Source: Chara braunii
Lineage: Eukaryota > Streptophyta > Charophyceae > Charales > Characeae
Assembly (NCBI GenBank): GCA_003427395.1
Contig: BFEA01000159.1
Span: 1,569,091 to 1,591,002, forward strand
Direction: 5' to 3'
Length of the DNA: 21,912 nucleotides
The first letter of the stretch is position 1, and every line of letters begins with the position of its first letter. The position numbers were made by a program, and so were the translations under genes. A model generated the notes under the pieces. That model saw only the letters and a program-made list of their open reading frames with translations. It was not told the origin of the DNA and searched no databases. Shown here piece by piece: positions 1-9,430 of the stretch.

Positions 1-687
1 TGTCATGCATGGTTTGGGGAGTAAGGGAGAATGTCAGTGGTTGATGGTTGACGCCGTTAGTGCATGGCATGTGAACTGTCTTTGCATTATGTTGTGCAGG
101 TTTGTTTTGTGCATGATTTGGGCTGGACTGGAATTGACATCGTGAAGAGTTTGGACACTCGGCACTTGGGAAAGTGGGAAGGGTTCTTGTATTACTATCT
201 GATGATCAGTCATACGTTGAGTGGAATAGATTATCTTTGATAGTGACAAGGTTCTGATACGTTGGTCATAGAGGTTAGAAGGAGAAAGTGTTTTGAGAAT
301 AAAAGCGGAAATAAGACGGTCGTCTCAAAATTCGACCCGAGTATCAAGCGGGTCAGTCTTAGGCGTCTTACTACGCGTACCCTACTTCTTGCTACAGCGA
401 TCGAAAAAACGCCCTCAGCAGACCTACCTCTGCTCAGGCATGTAAAAGCCTTCGTACGTGGGCCGGTAGCTCAACAGGGATACGCCTACCTGAGGGTGAA
501 AAACAACCCCTTGGGTAGAGGTAAGTTGTACCTCGCGACGTCCTGACCAGTCGCATAGCGTCGTGAGAGGTATAGCACGAGCGCATGGTTGGAGTGGTGA
601 TCAGTCGTTCTTTGAAAATAAATCCTGCGTGACACGACCATGAGGTTCAGCGCACCCCAGCGGGGTGCAAGACCGCCGCGCGCGACA
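1..687 (+). mobile_element. probable 3' part of a 5' LTR
   Basis: This stretch lies directly before a tRNA primer-binding site at 690 and ends in CA at 686-687 followed by GG, as expected for an LTR end. It has no convincing gene. An AATAAA sits at 617-622, 65 nt before the proposed end, where an R-region poly(A) signal could lie. Several small inverted repeats occur, such as GACCCG/CGGGTC near 335-355 and GCACCCC/GGGGTGC at 652-669. A donor-like AG|GTAAGT is at 519-526. The LTR start is probably outside the window. No matching second LTR was found by eye, so the call rests on the primer-binding site and the terminal CA. Confidence 0.5.
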
Positions 688-689
688 GG

Positions 690-709
690 TGGCGCCGTTG
701 CCGGGGATC
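690..709 (+). other. primer-binding site, tRNA-Asp type
   Basis: TGGCGCCGTTGCCGGGGATC is the reverse complement of the 3' end of plant tRNA-Asp(GUC) including the CCA tail, as I recall that tRNA; 20 of 20 positions match and the match stops at 710. It lies 2 nt after a CA that would end the 5' LTR. This is where minus-strand DNA synthesis would start, and it fixes the element's orientation as plus. Confidence 0.88.
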
Positions 710-910
710 TCGCTTCCTAGCCGAGGTCCTTAGAGAACGAACTCGGGTAAAGCAAGATCCTGGCAGAACGACAATTACCGAAGTCAAAATTGACTAAGGG
801 TCAAAGCGGAAATAAGGTGACTCGCAAGTAGTCAACAAGTTAGTGTGTAGGGTATAGGTTAATTAATATCTACGTACGATTACCCGACTTATAGTAAAAG
901 TTAAACAAAT
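710..910 (+). other. untranslated leader of the retroelement, with possible splice donors
   Basis: This is non-coding sequence between the primer-binding site and the first ATG at 911. Two GT sites resemble splice donors: CGG|GTAAAG with GT at 747-748, and AAG|GTGACT with GT near 816. Either could be a common donor for the acceptor-like sites before the downstream genes. I cannot tell which, if any, was used. Confidence 0.3.
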
Positions 911-1252
911 ATGGCACCTGAAGGTCGTGGGACCGGTACTGGTAGAGGAAGAGGCGACAGACAAAGGAAGACACCCAAAAGGCCTATAGATTTGACTAAG
1001 AAATGAGAAGACTGGGGAGAAGATGATGAAGGGTTGGAAGAGAAGGAGGAAGGATTGAGGGCAAGAAGGTATCGGGAGGAGAGGCGCATGCATACCCCGA
1101 ACCCTAAGGAAATGGCTTACTATTCGTATAGGTACGCAAGGCGTTACGGAGAGTCTTCGTCACACTTCGAACCGCCTAGCCGCCCGCATCATAGCCCTTA
1201 CCGGCTGTCTCAAGAACGACAGTTGGTTGTCCTTCCCCAACATCACCAGTAA
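911..1252 (+). pseudogene. small Arg/Gly-rich reading frame after the primer-binding site (broken)
   Basis: The frame opens at ATG 911 with an Arg/Gly-rich stretch (GRGTGTGRGRG), runs into TGA at 1004-1006, then stays open in the same frame to TAA at 1250-1252, about 113 codons in total. The middle is acidic and Glu-rich; the end is rich in Arg, Tyr, Ser and His (PPSRPHHSPYR). RG-rich tracts often bind RNA, so a nucleocapsid-like accessory role is conceivable, but I recognise no family. The last codons overlap a donor-like CCA|GTAAGG (GT at 1249-1250), so this may be a spliced first exon. The join to the acceptor before 2015 does not keep frame as the sequence stands. It could be chance open sequence. 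Confidence 0.35.
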
Positions 1253-1994
1253 GGGTCTCAAGCAACACCCCGCGTGCCTGACCCTCCTGTAGTCGCGCAA
1301 TCTGCGTCTCCAGATAAGAGGATGTGCATAGCACTCTTAATGTTTATATTATGTCAAATAGAGATCTGCGGGTTGGTATCCCACTTATTGTATAAAAAGA
1401 TTATATAAGGATCTAAAGGGTTGGATAGGGTGACGAAATAAAATAAGAAGGAAACTAGTTAAGTCATGAATTGAAATATGCTAGCTAAATGAAAGAAACA
1501 TGGGCAGGATTGTGTTATAGGTGGAGTAGAAAAGCCCGAGACAGGGTATTGTTGGGGAATGTCTGTGGGGGAATAAGCCTTCATTAAGTCTGATGGGTTA
1601 GGGGCAAGAACTGAGCGGTAGAAAGGGTTACCTTGTATATCACATCAGAGAACTTGCAGGATAGTCTCGTACTTAATATATAAAGGGATCATCAAAAGAA
1701 GGGGAGTAAGATAGATAAAGACAGGGATTTCTCGCACCACTAACTAAAAGAGAGACGTGAGGAAAATCCATCTGAGTAAAATTGAGAGAAGGTAATTTGG
1801 ACCTTGATGATCTTGCTGGGGTCAGGCCAAGAGAAGCTAAAAAGAAAAAAAGAAAAAAAATGGGGGGCATGCCAGGAAACTACGGAAAAATGATGTCTAT
1901 CTTTAAGTCAGGCTATTCCATGGTAAGGGCACCCAAAGATTAGAAACTAAAGCAGTACGTTAAAATAAGATGTCCTTTGGCTTGCCCTTGACAG
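1253..1994 (+). other. spacer between leader frame and first paralog
   Basis: No gene is visible. AT-rich TATA-like sites occur at 1391-1407 and at 1677-1684 (TATATAAA). The stretch ends in TTGCCCTTGACAG (AG at 1993-1994), which resembles a splice acceptor and lies 20 nt before the ATG of the next gene. It may be an intron or a 5' region with its own promoter. Confidence 0.3.
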
Positions 1995-2014
1995 GTCTTC
2001 GGAATTTAATCAAG

Positions 2015-2800
2015 ATGCCTTATGTGGAGCAAGTATCCAAGGTCGAGGCGCCAATTAAGAATGATGATGGGCTAGAAATGACGCTGCCAAAAGGAAGAAG
2101 CCGAGCAGAACTTGGTGAATCATGGTGGGGTTGCTCATTATTAAGTGATGCATTTTTGTGGGTAGAAACACGTTGGAATACGAGTGAGGAGAGGCGTAGT
2201 GTGAGAGTCACCATCTACCTTGCTGCGAGTCTCTGGCATGATTGTGAGTCAAATTTCAATCAAAGCATAGAAGGCTATCTACTGATGCTCACAGGGATGG
2301 CAGAAGTGAGGCTCAGAGGTTGGAACAAGGGAAGTCACTGGGTAGACGTAAGTGGAGTTTTAAAGGAAATCAAAAAGCTTCCGGCTAAAAACTTTAGTCT
2401 TCCGGTTCGTTACATCAGAACCACGCTTCCAGATTTTATTGTCGAAGAGGTGTTTTTTTGTCAAGAACGGGTAGAGATGGCCGCTGAAGCAGCACTGAGA
2501 GTACCTAATAAGGGGTATGATTTTTCCACCCCTCATTTGATTTACTGCCTATACCTGGAAATAGACTCCGAACTCGCCGAGAGTGATTTTAGTAACGTGT
2601 TGTCCATTGTTAACGCGTACGCTAGAGTTTATTTCATGGAAGAGTGATTCGGGTACTTGAAAAAGTTGAAAGAGGAAGTAAGATCTGGAATTTGCGTGGA
2701 TGACATTCCCATCATGATTGGGTTAGTCTACAATTTCTGGTCTGGGGATTGGGTAACGACGAATGAGATGAAAGAAGAGGAGAGAGGTTTTGTGTTCTAG
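2015..2800 (+). pseudogene. pre-gag accessory gene, copy 1 (unknown family, one stop)
   Basis: The frame runs from ATG 2015 to TAG 2798-2800 (261 residues) with a single TGA at 2645-2647. I chose this ATG because it aligns with the start of the paralog at 3091. Recognisable blocks are GLEMTLPKG (residues 19-27), WWG (37-39), AFLWVE (46-51), VRVTIYL, LPDFIVEEVF (from 138), YCLYLE, LSIVNAYARV and, after the stop, VDDIPIM (from 228) and WSGDWV. It is colinear with the protein at 3091-3864 along its whole length, so both are real genes, duplicated and diverged. No known domain, signal peptide or zinc motif is seen. It lies between the primer-binding site and gag, where some plant gypsy elements (Ogre/Tat) carry an extra ORF, but I cannot link it to theirs. 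Confidence 0.75.
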
Positions 2801-3090
2801 AAGTGACATAAGAAGACGACGAAAAGGTAAGAGTGCCTGAAAAGAGGTAAGGAAAAAAGAAGAAGGGGTTATGGGGAAGCAGTTGCTCACCTTAAGTTGA
2901 CTAAGGAGGTAAAAGAGTTCAAAATCGATAAGGATAGGATATGGGGAAACAAGGTGTTCAGGCGACCTGAGAAAGAAAAAACGTAGGATGAAGATAAGTC
3001 AGTACCAAATAGACTTACGTATAAATACTGTGTGCCTTTTTGTCCTCCCTTTCTTTTTGTATCACTCAGGCCACAAGAGAACACCCGAGG
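2801..3090 (+). other. spacer between the two paralogs, with acceptor-like site
   Basis: Two donor-like sites follow copy 1: AAAAG|GTAAGA (GT at 2827-2828) and AAGAG|GTAAGG (GT at 2847-2848). The spacer ends in a pyrimidine-rich run, roughly 3035-3069, closing with CACTCAG (AG at 3068-3069), 21 nt before ATG 3091. The exon that would begin at 3070 is open in the frame of copy 2. An intron of about 220-240 nt is possible. Confidence 0.4.
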
Positions 3091-3864
3091 ATGTCGTATG
3101 CCAGTCAAGGATCCGGGATCGAAATCCCCGTTCGAACGTCTCAGGGATTGAGGATGTCTCTGCCTAGAGGGCTGAGTGAGAGAGAGGAGGAAATCACTGC
3201 GTGGTGGGGCACCTCGATCGGGCCAGAAGCGTTTGTTTGGGTTGAAATGGNGCACACTCCCGATAGGGAGAATATAATAGTCCGGGCAACATTGTATCTT
3301 TTGGCACATCTGTGGAGGATGCATGTGATAGATCTGGCAATAGGACACAACCAGCCTTTATCTCGNTACGTCCTAATCACTGGGACAATCCTTGAAGAAA
3401 AGATTCAAAAAACAAGCTGGGGTGAATTCAGAGTTGTGATATCCACGATAGAAGCAAGATGAGCGGCAGATTTCATTTACCTGACCAATTATATAATAGC
3501 CACTCTTCCGGACTTCATCATTGATGAAGTCTTCAATGGGCATGTAAATGAAGAGCAGGCAGCCCTAATGGCTCGAGCAGCAGACCAGGGAGGATGCAAT
3601 TTTTTTACGCCAGAAGCACTCTATTGTCTATATCTGGAGATGGGGCCGGAGCTGGCTAAAAGAGATTTTGAGGAAATTCTATCGATAGTTAACGCCTATG
3701 TCCGTGTCCATTACATGGAGCCGAGGCAGACATATTGGAAACAGCTCAAGGCTGAAGTAAAAATCAGGTCGTATGTTGATAGTATCCCCATAATGTTTGG
3801 GATGGTGTATGATTCCTGGACGGGCGATTGGGTATCCGTTGAAGAAGTTGGACGAATGGGTTGA
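3091..3864 (+). pseudogene. pre-gag accessory gene, copy 2 (paralog of 2015-2800, one stop)
   Basis: The frame runs from ATG 3091 to TGA 3862-3864 (257 residues) with one TGA at 3460-3462 and two ambiguous bases (n at 3251 and 3366). Shared blocks with copy 1 fall at nearly identical residue numbers: GLRMSLPRG, WWG, AFVWVE, VRATLYL, LPDFIIDEVF (from 139, against 138 in copy 1), YCLYLE, LSIVNAYVRV, VDSIPIM (from 229) and WTGDWV. By eye about 40 percent of residues agree over the better half, so the duplication is old. The C-terminal half is the better conserved, which suggests the functional core is there. Function is unknown; it may bind nucleic acid or partner Gag, but nothing in the sequence proves that. 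Confidence 0.75.
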
Positions 3865-4118
3865 TAAAGAAGGTGGCCTGAATCAATTTTGCCAGAAAAA
3901 ACCGAACTTGGGTATTTAGAAGCAGGATAGGGATACTGGTTAGGAAAGACAGTGAGTGACGATTGATAAGGGATCATGAACTAGAAATGTAGATGCAGGG
4001 AGTCTTAAATGATATGTGGGATAAAAAGGGAAAAAGAGTGAGACGGCCAAAAATTTAATCTGAAGCGTCATCGTTTTTGTCTATGTAACACAGATTTCAC
4101 TAAGAACAAGCGGGAAAA
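3865..4118 (+). other. spacer before gag with acceptor-like site
   Basis: No gene is seen. A donor-like GACA|GTGAGT has its GT at 3952-3953. A U-rich run followed by AACACAG ends at AG 4092-4093, 25 nt before the gag ATG at 4119. A 142-nt intron (3952-4093) is possible and similar in length to the better candidate at 10473-10611. Confidence 0.3.
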
Positions 4119-5784
4119 ATGGGAGACGCAAACGGGGCAGAGCCCATAACGGCAACCGAGATCGCACGATTACAGGACAGTAGAAATGTCAGGAGATCTC
4201 AACTTCCTCGGATAGAAATCTTTCCATTCCAAGGAGGGAGAGTGTCGCATTGGCTTGAGTTGCTAGAGCAGGTCTTCAATCGACTGACGCCGACGGAAAA
4301 ATTCGCCCAGTTATTTGGATATGTGTGGTAGGAATATCGTTGAACAAATTGTGGCCGATGCCAAAGGGAACTGGGATAATTTCAAAGTGGAGATGCAAAG
4401 GAAATATAAGCAGGGAGATGGGTTGTTGACAATCGACCAACTTTATAACATCAACCGAAACGACTTCACCACGATAGGGGCGTTTGCAACAGCTTTTGAG
4501 AAAATGGCGAAACGAGTACCGGAGCTTTAAGAAGAAATGCAGTGTGTCATTTTTTTGGGAAAGTTCTCAGGATACGAAACTATGGAGTTGATCCGGGGAG
4601 GAGCACTAGGGAACAAGACTTCATGGGAAACCATAAAGAAAAATTTCGCATCTGAAGACCTCGATCAAGTGTTCCACCATCAAGTCAAGATGGAGAGGAA
4701 GAGAAGAAAGGAAATAGGAATCGTCCAAGGTGCTGACTCAGCCTTAGGGGGAGTGTTGAGTAGTATGGTCACTCAACTAAAGGAGTTCAAGGATAAAGTG
4801 GAGTCAGGAAAAGTGATGGCAGTTGAACAAGTGATGAATAAGAGAAGACATGAGGAGGAGAGTGATGGAATTAAGGGGGAAGCGAAAACTGAAACGGTAA
4901 TGCAAGGCAAGAAGGCTCAAAAGCAGAACCAGAACCAGACACCAAAGAAACAAGGGACAGGAAAAGGACAAAGTTCACAACAGACTGGGGGAACAAATTA
5001 TTGCAGGAACATCAGCCTCGGTTCCTCCATTTGGACCATGGCCAATGGTGGCTCCTATGGGGGCATGGCCGGGATATTACCCCGGGAATCAATGGTCAGG
5101 TTTTGGACAAATTGGGATGAATCCAAACTTACCCAGGTTCAAGGAGCTGGGGTGGGACCATCCCAGGGGCAAGGAGCAAACGGAGGATTGCCACAACAGG
5201 CTCTGCCGCCACAAGGTAACCAAGGTCAATTCCAAGGACAGGGACACGGTCAAGGACACGATAAAGGGAGAAATGGAGGAAGAGGAAATGACAATGGAGG
5301 AAGAGGATTCGGAGAAAGAGAAAACGGTGGACAAGGTGGGAATTGGGAAAATCAAGGAGAAAATGAGACTGGGAATTTCAATCAGTCAAACTTTAATCAA
5401 ATTGGACAAGGTTACAACCAAGGTTATGGCCAAGATTACGGTCAAGGCTATAACAAGAATTACGGTGGAGGGTTCGGAAGGAGTGACGGGCAGTGGAATG
5501 GTCAAGGGGCCGGAAGAGGATGGATAGACTACTGAGAGTGCGTATGTACGCACCGTACGATAAAAGGACATACAGTAAGGAGATGTCATGTCAGGAGGAT
5601 GGATGAACAAGATGGCTTGATCACATCAAGTATCGACGGTGATGTGTTCGATAAGAGAGGAGATAAGATCGACCCAAACATCCCTGGGGGCACGAGAAAA
5701 GAAGCCATTAGAGTCGCAGGGCTTGGCCCCAGCGCCCCTGCCATGTTTCGTATATGGCAGGAGAAGGAAGACCCTTTTATCTGA
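4119..5784 (+). pseudogene. gag: Gag-like protein 1 (frameshifted, with stops)
   Basis: The N-terminal part starts at ATG 4119 in one frame and continues from about 4320 in another. It has the layout of a retrotransposon capsid domain: FPFQGG, HWLELLEQVFNRL, WDNFKVEMQRKY, FATAFEKMAKRVPEL, then a FLxGx-like segment after a TAA at 4528-4530. Next come a Lys/Glu-rich stretch and a Gly/Gln/Asn/Tyr-rich tail (about 5145-5532; GYNQGYGQDYGQGYNKNYG). A frame change near 4995-5145 hides a Pro/Gly-rich piece. After TGA 5533-5535 there is a degenerate zinc knuckle, C-x-C-x7-H-x4-C at 5539-5586 with the usual KGHxxxxC end, then an acidic segment ending at TGA 5782-5784. Gag packages the RNA; this copy cannot make a full protein. 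Confidence 0.8.
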
Positions 5785-6597
5785 ATAGAGGAAGTTGATG
5801 AACTAAGTGACCAGTTGAGGAAAGGAGCGAGGATTAGCCAGGAAGAAGAGAACACGTCATTAGTCGAAATTGAGCCAGACAAAGATATTGTAGTTAGAGA
5901 GTCGGCAAGGGAAACCCTAGGAAGAATGAAAGACATGATAGATAAGATGAGAAGGTTAAATGTGAAAATGTCTGACATCTACGAAGAGGTAAGGAACTTG
6001 GAAATGAGGTTGCCGCACGTATTCACAATGGGTCATGAAGGAGAAAGTGACGAGCCTAGAGCTCTTAACCCTAGAGCATTAAGAGCTACTCTGGCGGCTG
6101 GTTTGGAAGCTGTTTACCAAGCACTGAGGAACTTTGTTCCTCATACTCCACGAAGACCTAAAGGAGGAAGCGCGCCCAAGGAACCAGCGCAGACTCCTGT
6201 ACCACCTCAAAGGGGAGCCTCTATTGAAATAGAGAAAGAAGAAGAGGAGGAACATGATAAGTTGCCTAAGGAGGACGAGAACAAGCAGGCTGATCTGAAG
6301 GCTAAAAAGCGGAAGATTCATGGTAAGGAAGAAAAGGAAAAAACTGGGGAGAAGTCAAAGAAGAAATGGAAGTACCAGACGTCGATTGAAGAAGGAATTG
6401 ATCTGGAGAATCTGGTAAATAAGCTTGTTGAGGGACATAATGAGTTGTTAAATTTAAAAGAGATTTTGACAACTGCACCTAAGCTCAGGGAACTGGTAAA
6501 AGCTAAACTGGCAAGAAAGAGAGTAGCAACGGTAAGAATGGGCGACATGATCCCTAAGGAAGTCAACTGGACTGTGGCAGGGAGTAAGATGGATTGA
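5785..6597 (+). pseudogene. Gag-protease linker: coiled-coil and charged region
   Basis: This continues the main gag frame after TGA 5782-5784 and ends at TGA 6595-6597, just before the protease. It holds a helical, coiled-coil-like stretch (about 5905-6020; RMKDMIDKMRRLNVKMSD), a Pro-rich part, a strongly charged Lys/Glu block (about 6220-6370) and a final helical segment (EILTTAPKLRELVKAKLARK) leading straight into the protease. In related gypsy polyproteins of this type a similar segment with an (A/S)P.LR helix sits just before the DTG motif. It is part of the Gag-Pol polyprotein, not a separate gene. Confidence 0.65.
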
Positions 6598-6603
6598 AAA
6601 TAT

Positions 6604-7362
6604 GTGGGGACAGGGTCCATAGATGTCAATATTAGAGGGAGAGGATGCCCTGGGATGTTGGACACGGGAGCTGAGATGAATATTATGAATCTTGAAACGG
6701 CTGAGATGCTAGGGTTGGAGATCGATAGGAGGGACTCAGGTTACCTCAATGGGGCTAGTGGAAAATTAGGCTACGTAGGGATTGCCTCAAATGTAGTTGT
6801 GGAAATAGGAAGCGTCAGGGTCCGATCCTTCTTTTACATAATGCCTACCTTGGATCTTCCTATATTACTGGGAAGGTCCTTCTTTTCGCGAACAGAGTCC
6901 CTTATCATGAACAAGCATGACGGGACCATGTACGTAATTTTATGTGACCCCGCTCATAGTAATTTCGAGGTCATTACCTATAAGAACACAGACCCTCATA
7001 GCTCGAAGAACCGACTCAATGCTGGGTCATATACCTTCGAGGAATCTGATAATAGAAGGAGAGAATTAGAGTGGGGGCTTGATGAGGATGAGAAAGAGGA
7101 AGAGAGTGGAGGATTAACCCTGAGCCTGGCCAACATCGACCAAGCCATGTATATGGTATCCGCGTACGATATGGCGGAACCAGAGGCCATTCGAGCATTG
7201 GCTGATAAGTTGTATGATTTCCCTGAAGGGGGGAGGATGGAGCTGGTGTACAGGCCACCCCCTAGGGAAGAGAAAGCGCAAGGACCCTATGCTCAAGCAT
7301 GCGGCCAGCATTTTTTAGGGGTGGGCTCAAGCAAGGGGGAAAGAGGAGGTACAAGACGGTAG
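6604..7362 (+). pseudogene. pol: retropepsin-like aspartic protease of the retroelement
   Basis: The protease active site is DTGAEMN at 6661-6681; the second hallmark, ILLGRSF, is at 6862-6879, about 66 residues on, matching retropepsin spacing. Upstream GSIDVNIRGRGCPGMLDTG forms the usual strand leading to the active site. The fold would end near 6960. The rest, to 7362, is an acidic linker towards reverse transcriptase. It lies in the same frame as the gag linker, one stop downstream. The switch to the reverse-transcriptase frame falls near 7300-7330. The domain itself is intact in this stretch, but it is separated from Gag and RT by a stop and a frameshift. Confidence 0.85.
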
Positions 7363-8520
7363 ACAAAAAGAGTCACCTTGTTCCAGTCTTAGTGACACAT
7401 GAGAAGGGAGTATACTATGAGCAGGAACGAGAATTGATTAGGCAAATGAGAGAGAAATGGGAAGCAGAATCCTGTCGTATCAACGAGGAAACTGAGAAAG
7501 ACCTGATCATTGGTGAACCTGAGTTCTTAACCAAGCAAGAGAGGGCGTTAGTAGTTGACTTAATGAAGGAAAAACACAGCGCCTATGCCTTCAACGATGA
7601 GCAGAGAGGAAGGCTAGATGTGGACAAGATAGGGATGATCCGAATTCACACAGTCCCACATCAACCATGAAATGTTAGAGGAGTCAGGTATCAAAATCCC
7701 GATGATCAGAGAAGGGTGGTAGAGTACCTTGATGGGAAGATTGGTTCTCACGTAGCAGGATTCTCTAGACCAAATGGAGTACTCAAGTGGGTGCAGGATT
7801 TGCGAAGGTTGAACGCAGTAACGGTTAGAGATGCTGGAGGGCTCCCTAACGCTGACCAACTCTCTGAAGCCTGCGTTGAAAGGTCCATTTTCTCGCTCAT
7901 AGATGTGTACTCCGGTTATGACAAATTCCCAGTGTATCCGGCAAATAGGCCGATCACGGCAATGCACACTCCGAGGGGATTGATACACATGAACGTGGCC
8001 CCCCAAGGATGGACGAACGCAGTAGCCATGGTGCAAAGGAGTATGCTGAGAAACAGGCGAGTCAATCAGTCCACAGATTACTAAACCATACATCGATGAT
8101 CTAGCTGTGAAAGGCCCTATGGTGAAAGATGAGCAAGAGGTAGCGCCTGGCATAAGGAAGTTTGTCTGGGATCATGTCAAGGATCTGAGGAAAGCGCTTG
8201 GATTATTACAAGAGTATAATTTTACAACTAGCGGAAGCTAAGTCCAGGCATTGCATGAGAGAGGCCACTTTATTGGGCTTTGAATGTAACAAGCGTCGTC
8301 CGGACACCAAGAAAACAAACAAGATTCTTGAGTGGCCTACACCATTCAGGAGCGTTAGTGAAGTAAGATGTTTTCTTGGGACGTGCGGATTTTGGAGAAT
8401 TTTCATCGAACGATTCGCTGCAAAGACTGAAGATATGAGGAAACTGGTTAGAAAGAACCAGAAATGGGAATGGGGACAGAAGCAGGAGCAAGTGGTGAAG
8501 AATTTGAAGGAGGAATTTAA
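7299..8520 (+). pseudogene. pol: reverse transcriptase domain (frameshifted twice)
   Basis: The N-terminal part is open from 7299 to TAA 8082-8084, broken by TGA 7668-7670. It carries RYKTVDKK, then RT motifs WVQDLRRLN, LIDVYSGYD (7896-7922, first catalytic Asp at 7902), TAMHTPRG and NVAPQGWTNA. The catalytic YIDD box is at 8089-8100 but in the next frame, so an indel lies near 8060-8082. A second frame change near 8235 leads to the thumb/connection part: CFLGTCGFWRIFI. The domain order and motifs are those of Ty3/gypsy Pol. The APQG and HTPRG wording is what I recall from charophyte and basidiomycete gypsy elements; a phylogeny would be needed to decide. Confidence 0.88.
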
Positions 8521-8934
8521 AGAAGGAGGTCTTGTGTTGGGAGTCCCTAATTATGAAGCCGTTACAGAACGACCCTTTATCATAGAGACTGATGCTGGAC
8601 CCACAACCTTGGAAGGAATTCTAATACAGCCAGATCTGAAAGGAAAGAAAAGACCTTTGCGTTTTGAGAGTCGAACCCTCAATACTACTGAGCGGAACTA
8701 ATCTCAATTCAAAAAGGAGGCACTGACCGTGCTACACTGTCTGCGTATCTTTAGGCACTATCTCTATGGGAAAAGGTTTATCCTGAGGATAGATCCAACC
8801 GCCCTTGTGTATTCCCTTAAGAATTTCACTCCCACTAATCCTACGATCGCCAGATGCCTCACGTACATCTGGATGTTCGATTTTCAATTGGAATATATCC
8901 CAGGGAACAAGAACAGGGCTGATGGATAAAGCAG
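8521..8934 (+). pseudogene. pol: RNase H domain of the retroelement (two stops)
   Basis: RNase H follows the RT connection in the same frame. The first acidic residue is in FIIETDAG (Asp at 8591), the second in KKEAL (Glu at 8717), the third in RIDPT (Asp at 8792). It ends in PGNKNRADG, the usual end of gypsy RNase H. TAA at 8699-8701 stands where related proteins have Tyr (TERNxSQF), and TAA at 8927-8929 stands where they have Leu (ADGxSR). Both look like single-base changes in an otherwise good domain. Confidence 0.85.
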
Positions 8935-9429
8935 GTTAGAATGGGAGAAACTTGTAGATGCCAAAGAAGAAACTCCACCAGTGGATGAATTCGTAGATGA
9001 GGATGATATGCAACTCCATGTGAATTCATGGAGACTGAGTATTAATGATAGAGAAGCAAGGAAAGGGAAGTCTATGTGGTACGCTCCGACAACCTTTGTA
9101 AAGGTCGATAGTTTGGTATTGAAGCCTTTCGTAGAAGAAGACCCTTTGGGAGAGAGGAATGGAGAATGGATGGAGGAGTTGGCTCTGGCAGAAGCCTATA
9201 GGCTGACTGATGATCCGGTTACGATTGAGGCAGGAACAAAGCAGGTAGCTCAGCACCTGCTGACAATGGGGAGAGTGCATTATCTTGTCAATTCACTCTT
9301 GTAGGTCCAGACTGAGAATGAAGGAGAGATAGTAAAGACAGACAAGATAGTGTTGGGGGATGATTGCGAATTTGATGAGGAGATGAAAGGAGAGGAGTTT
9401 GAACAAGGGGAGATTTCACAAGATTTCTG
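8935..9429 (+). pseudogene. pol: RNase H-integrase linker
   Basis: The frame of RNase H continues past TAA 8929 through an acidic region to TAG 9302-9304, and on to TGA 9428-9430. There is no catalytic motif. Such a tether normally leads into the integrase zinc-binding part. Two stops and an acidic tail suggest decay. Confidence 0.6.
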
Positions 9430-9430
9430 A

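Noticed and set aside
262-546. 94-codon open frame in the LTR
   Set aside because: It starts at TTG, lies before the primer-binding site and matches no family I know; chance open sequence is likelier.
7614-8153. Minus-strand 179-codon frame
   Set aside because: It is the shadow of the reverse-transcriptase coding strand, which carries the real motifs.
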